From Pseudomonadota bacterium (GTDB lineage Bacteria > Pseudomonadota > Alphaproteobacteria > Acetobacterales > Acetobacteraceae), in assembly GCA_021841985.1 (NCBI GenBank), contig JAKCCP010000389.1, positions 1 to 32,790 of the forward strand: a stretch of 32,790 nt of DNA, given 5' to 3'. The notes beneath the pieces are model-generated. The model was given only the letters and a program-made list of their open reading frames with translations, was not told where the DNA came from and did no database searches. The position numbers and the translations under genes were made by a program. Shown one piece after another: positions 32,759 to 32,790 of the stretch (positions are counted from its first letter, which is position 1; every line of letters begins with the position of its first letter).

Positions 32759-32790
32759 GAAAGGCCAGGGGCTTTGTCCGTCGCCGGGAT

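Overview
The window is 32.8 kb of GC-rich DNA from a bacterium, with densely packed genes and many ATGA-type overlaps. The set of short HPr kinase, RapZ, mannose-type EIIA, HPr and EI in one operon, plus the style of the catabolic genes, points to an alphaproteobacterium. Acetobacteraceae or a related Rhodospirillales lineage is my best guess. That placement is inference from gene content, since no rRNA or other marker gene is present. I saw no tRNA, rRNA or CRISPR array.

Left part (1-7030). A 5'-open, 3'-truncated IS21-type transposase remnant abuts an enoyl-CoA hydratase on the minus strand. Divergent from the hydratase is a regulatory phosphotransferase operon without any sugar permease: hprK, rapZ, EIIA(Man), ptsH (HPr) and ptsI (EI). 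It is followed closely by uppP (undecaprenyl-diphosphatase) and an exported SGNH hydrolase.

Centre (7040-18893). Six tightly spaced minus-strand genes form a homogentisate operon. In transcription order they are an orphan LivK-type binding protein, maleylacetoacetate isomerase, a metallo-beta-lactamase-fold protein, an MhaA-like flavin hydroxylase, homogentisate dioxygenase and fumarylacetoacetase. Together they would turn 3-hydroxyphenylacetate (or a similar phenol) into fumarate and acetoacetate. The dioxygenase carries an in-frame N-terminal DUF2783 domain, the type I take to be the small coupling partner (MhaB) of the hydroxylase. The metallo-beta-lactamase-fold protein has lost every ligand specific to metal site 2. 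Divergent from the operon is a ketosteroid-dehydrogenase-like flavoprotein, whose 3' end overlaps an oppositely oriented IclR regulator. A NUDIX hydrolase and a malate/lactate dehydrogenase-family oxidoreductase follow.

Right part (19056-32758). This holds a Bcr/CflA-type drug exporter, an alanine-rich protein of unknown function, a tiny lipoprotein, and a marR-emrA-emrB efflux operon. Two palindromes lie in the marR promoter region, one covering a perfect TATAAT box. Next come a minus-strand pair (GtrA-like and isoprenylcysteine-methyltransferase-like membrane proteins) and a complete dipeptide/nickel-type ABC importer. The importer has two tandem, related binding proteins feeding one DppBCDF set.

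The most unusual observations are the DUF2783-HmgA fusion inside a complete homogentisate operon, the metallo-beta-lactamase-fold protein with a half-erased metal site in the same operon, and the palindrome-covered marR promoter.
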